Below, in pieces: positions 37,864-39,762 of a DNA stretch of 39,762 nt. Origin of the DNA: Bacteroidetes bacterium UBA1941 (GTDB lineage Bacteria > Bacteroidota > Bacteroidia > Chitinophagales > LD1). Position numbers and translations under genes: made by a program. The stretch lies in NCBI GenBank assembly GCA_002336805.1, contig DDEZ01000005.1, forward strand, positions 1,823 through 41,584. Direction: 5' to 3'. Below the pieces are notes generated by a model. It saw only the letters and a list, made by a program, of their open reading frames with translations, did not search any database and was not told the origin of the DNA. Each line of letters opens with the position of its first letter. Positions within the stretch are counted from its first letter, which is position 1.

Positions 37864-37904
37864 AAAGCGCAAGGGCCGGTTTGAGTATGCGGTACTTGCG
37901 CTTT
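37864..37904 (-). terminator. intrinsic terminator after rpoZ
   Basis: AAAGCGCAAG (37864-37873) pairs perfectly with CTTGCGCTTT (37895-37904). It lies 24 bases past the rpoZ stop; on the minus strand the stem ends in a T5 run. Confidence 0.7.
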
Positions 37905-37927
37905 GCTATATCTTTTGTAGAGACTGA

Positions 37928-38260
37928 TTACTGCTGCTCGGTGTAGCGATAGCTGACCTGGTCATCCTGAAACTCCTTCATAGCGAGGATGGTAGGATGA
38001 GGCAGCTTCTCGTAGAACTTTGAGATCTCGATCTGCTCCCTATTCTCATGGATCTCCTCCAGGGTATCAGTGTGAGAGGCAAAGTCCTCCAGCTTGCCGT
38101 GCAGTTCCATCTTGAGGTCTGCGCCGATCTGGTTTGCCCTTTTGGCTATGACAGCGATAGACTCATAGGTGTTTTGAGTCTTCTTGGCCAGCTTTTCGAG
38201 GTTTTGGGTCTCGATCAGTGGGCTGATCTGTGTCATTTTGATCTTCTTACTTTTGTCCAT
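37928..38260 (-). CDS. rpoZ: RNA polymerase omega subunit
   Basis: A 110-residue protein of the Bacteroidota omega type. It stabilises RNA polymerase by holding the beta-prime subunit. The segment NTYESIAVIAKRANQIGADLKMELHGKLEDF is the omega core, and the later ISKFYEKLPHPTILAMKEFQDDQVSYR is characteristic of this phylum. Its start overlaps the end of bamD by 14 bases; an inner Met (residue 9) would remove the overlap. A good terminator follows. The order bamD-rpoZ-coaBC is usual for the phylum. Confidence 0.88.
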   Translation of the reverse strand: MDKSKKIKMTQISPLIETQNLEKLAKKTQNTYESIAVIAKRANQIGADLKMELHGKLEDFASHTDTLEEIHENREQIEISKFYEKLPHPTILAMKEFQDDQVSYRYTEQQ

Positions 38261-39455
38261 CTGTTGTTGCTTTTCCTATTTTTTCAGAAGCGAGCGCGTA
38301 GAGCTTCTCGGCTTCCTTGATGTATTTACCGTCTTTGTATTTATCCACAAAGTTATAATAACTTTTGATAGTGCGGTCATAATAGTCCCGCTTTTTGGCC
38401 TCGCGCTTCACCGCATTGGTATCCCCTACCTCCTCAGCCAGGTCATAGTTGGTCCGCACTATGCCGAGGTAGCACTTTTGTAGGGTCTCGTTGGTCTTCT
38501 TGATGCGGTCTGCCTCCTTGATATACGGGAGCTGCTCATTGCACTCACGGATGGCCACATTCAGGTGCTTCTCCCGCTCCTCCGGTATATAGGCGTAGGC
38601 CTTCTCATAAGCTGCCTCTGTAGCATAGTAGTGTGCATCGGTCTCATACTTAGAAGCCTCTGCCAGGTACTTGCTATTGGGAAACTTGTAGATGAAGTTC
38701 TTGTAAGACGAGATCACGGAGTGGTATCTGTCTACTTTTTTGAGCACGACGCTGTTTGAGGCATACTTGTCGTAAGATTTGACCACCATAAAGAGGATCC
38801 GCTCGGTATTCTCGATATCGGGAAACTGTATGAGCAGGTTCTCAAAGGAAACGGCAGCTGCCTTGTAGTTTTCGGTCTTGTAATAGAGCTCGGCGTTTGA
38901 CCAGGCTTTTTTCTCCAGCTTGTGGCGCAGGAGGGTGATCATTTTATTGGCCGTGTCCATGCGGCCGCTCTGCGGATACTGGTTTATAAAAGACTGGAAG
39001 GCGTCTATGGCCTTGGTGGTGTAGGTCTGGTCCAGCTCGTAGCGCGGGGAGAGCTTCTCATTGCTCATAGCCGTCATAAATGCTGCCTCCTCGGCTTTCT
39101 CGGAGAGCGGGTAGGTGACCACAAAATTGTGAAAGTGATAGGCGGCTATCATGTAGTCGGCCTGCTTATAGTTGGCCATGCAGTACATGAAGTAGATATC
39201 CTCGGTAGAGCGCTGGCCCTTCATGAGGCCCATGAGCTCTTCAAATACGGGGATACACTTGAAGTATTGCTTCTTATTGTACCAGTCTGTGGCTACTTTG
39301 AGTTTGTAGTTGATATCCGGGCTTTTCATGACCTTCTCCGGCGTCTCGCAGGAGGTGAGGCCGAGGTATAGCACAGCGGGCAGCAGCCACAGCAGGTAGC
39401 GGCGGCGGGCGAGCGTCTGACGGATATTGTACAAGGACTGAGTGATCGACTTCAT
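38247..39455 (-). CDS. bamD: outer membrane assembly lipoprotein BamD
   Basis: A 402-residue lipoprotein of the BAM complex that inserts beta-barrel proteins into the outer membrane. The signal ends in a lipobox (LGLTSC, Cys near residue 36). TPR-like repeats follow: KVATDWYNKKQYFKCIPVFEELM, YFMYCMANYKQADYMIAAYHFHNFVVTYP, AEEAAFMTAMSNEKLSPRYELDQTYT and AIDAFQSFINQYPQSGRMDTA, which is the classic BamD pattern. Most BamD proteins are 240-290 residues; this one has about 120 further residues of charged helices at the C-terminus, including a TPR-like YDRTIKSYYNFVDKYKDGKYIKEAEKLY. The signal-peptide part is longer and more basic than usual (RRRYLLWLL). Confidence 0.9.
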   Translation of the reverse strand: MKSITQSLYNIRQTLARRRYLLWLLPAVLYLGLTSCETPEKVMKSPDINYKLKVATDWYNKKQYFKCIPVFEELMGLMKGQRSTEDIYFMYCMANYKQADYMIAAYHFHNFVVTYPLSEKAEEAAFMTAMSNEKLSPRYELDQTYTTKAIDAFQSFINQYPQSGRMDTANKMITLLRHKLEKKAWSNAELYYKTENYKAAAVSFENLLIQFPDIENTERILFMVVKSYDKYASNSVVLKKVDRYHSVISSYKNFIYKFPNSKYLAEASKYETDAHYYATEAAYEKAYAYIPEEREKHLNVAIRECNEQLPYIKEADRIKKTNETLQKCYLGIVRTNYDLAEEVGDTNAVKREAKKRDYYDRTIKSYYNFVDKYKDGKYIKEAEKLYALASEKIGKATTDGQK

Positions 39456-39762
39456 TAGCGGGAGGGCAAATATAAGGTTTTGGACTGCTTTGGACCGATA
39501 ATAAATGCAAAATCAGGGGATTTATTGTAATACACCTCTGCCGAAGCGGGACTACGCCATATAGTTAGGCTCGGGGAGGGCTTTTAATACAAATGCGGCC
39601 CTCTAAATCTCTCCTGACTGTATCGGAGCTGCTACCTGAAGGGCAGAGTTGAATACAGAATGCAATTGTCTGAATCAGAATTTACAGGATTTTAGAATTT
39701 TCAGAATGAATGCAAATACATTTTGAACCACATAGAACACATAGATTTCTATGTTATAAAAC
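39456..39762. other. 307-base non-coding end of the window with repeat-like words
   Basis: Upstream of bamD. It probably contains the bamD promoter, which I cannot place with confidence. The last 110 bases are AT-rich and carry repeat-like words: AATCAGAATTTACAGGA with TTTTCAGAAT (39670-39710) and CCACATAGAACACATAG (39728-39744, second copy at 37796-37812). No ORF, tRNA or rRNA was seen. Confidence 0.5.

Overview
The window looks like chromosomal DNA of a Bacteroidota bacterium (class not resolved; Chitinophagia or Saprospiria-like is a guess). Signs of this are two proteins with type IX secretion C-terminal sorting domains, a PorD (DUF4835) homologue next to a coenzyme A gene pair, the gene order bamD-rpoZ-coaC...coaB-porD, a four-helix-bundle (S23) ORF, and candidate promoters of the TTTG/TTG-N18-20-TAnnTTTG type with no clear Shine-Dalgarno sequences. 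I see no rRNA or tRNA gene, no CRISPR array, no IS transposase and no phage genes.

Layout. Positions 1-13500 hold mostly secreted or membrane proteins of unknown role. Among them are an acyl-CoA dehydrogenase of the glutaryl-CoA dehydrogenase type, a decayed SRAP (HMCES/YedK) gene, a 660-residue collagen-like surface protein, a SpoIIAA-like protein, a methyltransferase, a large T9SS substrate, and a beta-propeller protein. Positions 13600-15850 hold a small drug/metabolite-type transporter, an NTF2-like protein and a GT-C type membrane protein. Positions 15885-17841 hold aguB-aguA, which convert agmatine to putrescine. Positions 18160-21236 hold a zinc-ribbon membrane protein and three haem or haem-like proteins, one of them a T9SS substrate.

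Positions 22258-31722 form a fatty-acid beta-oxidation locus: a TetR regulator with a likely autoregulatory operator, a FadN-type hydroxyacyl-CoA dehydrogenase/enoyl-CoA hydratase, a thiolase, and two paralogous long-chain acyl-CoA dehydrogenases. The order matches the fadN-fadA-fadE arrangement known from Bacillus. Two small ORF cassettes interrupt the locus, each bounded by inverted repeats. One carries a GIY-YIG nuclease gene (about 26707-27278) and the other a four-helix-bundle S23-like gene (29453-29899). A lone copy of one arm of the second element lies just before the thiolase start codon.

Positions 31863-39455 hold an Mpo1-like protein, a pirin, a DUF2846-trypsin fusion protease, and the porD/coaB/coaC/rpoZ/bamD group. 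The normally fused coaBC gene is split here into two genes, and a membrane-redox gene (MauE/DoxX plus thioredoxin fold) lies between them on the opposite strand. Several short dispersed repeats occur in the intergenic spaces.

The most notable observations are the two inverted-repeat cassettes in the fad locus, the split coaBC, the SRAP relic explained by a 2-base duplication, and a recurring TTGTCAT motif at helical spacing in three promoter regions.
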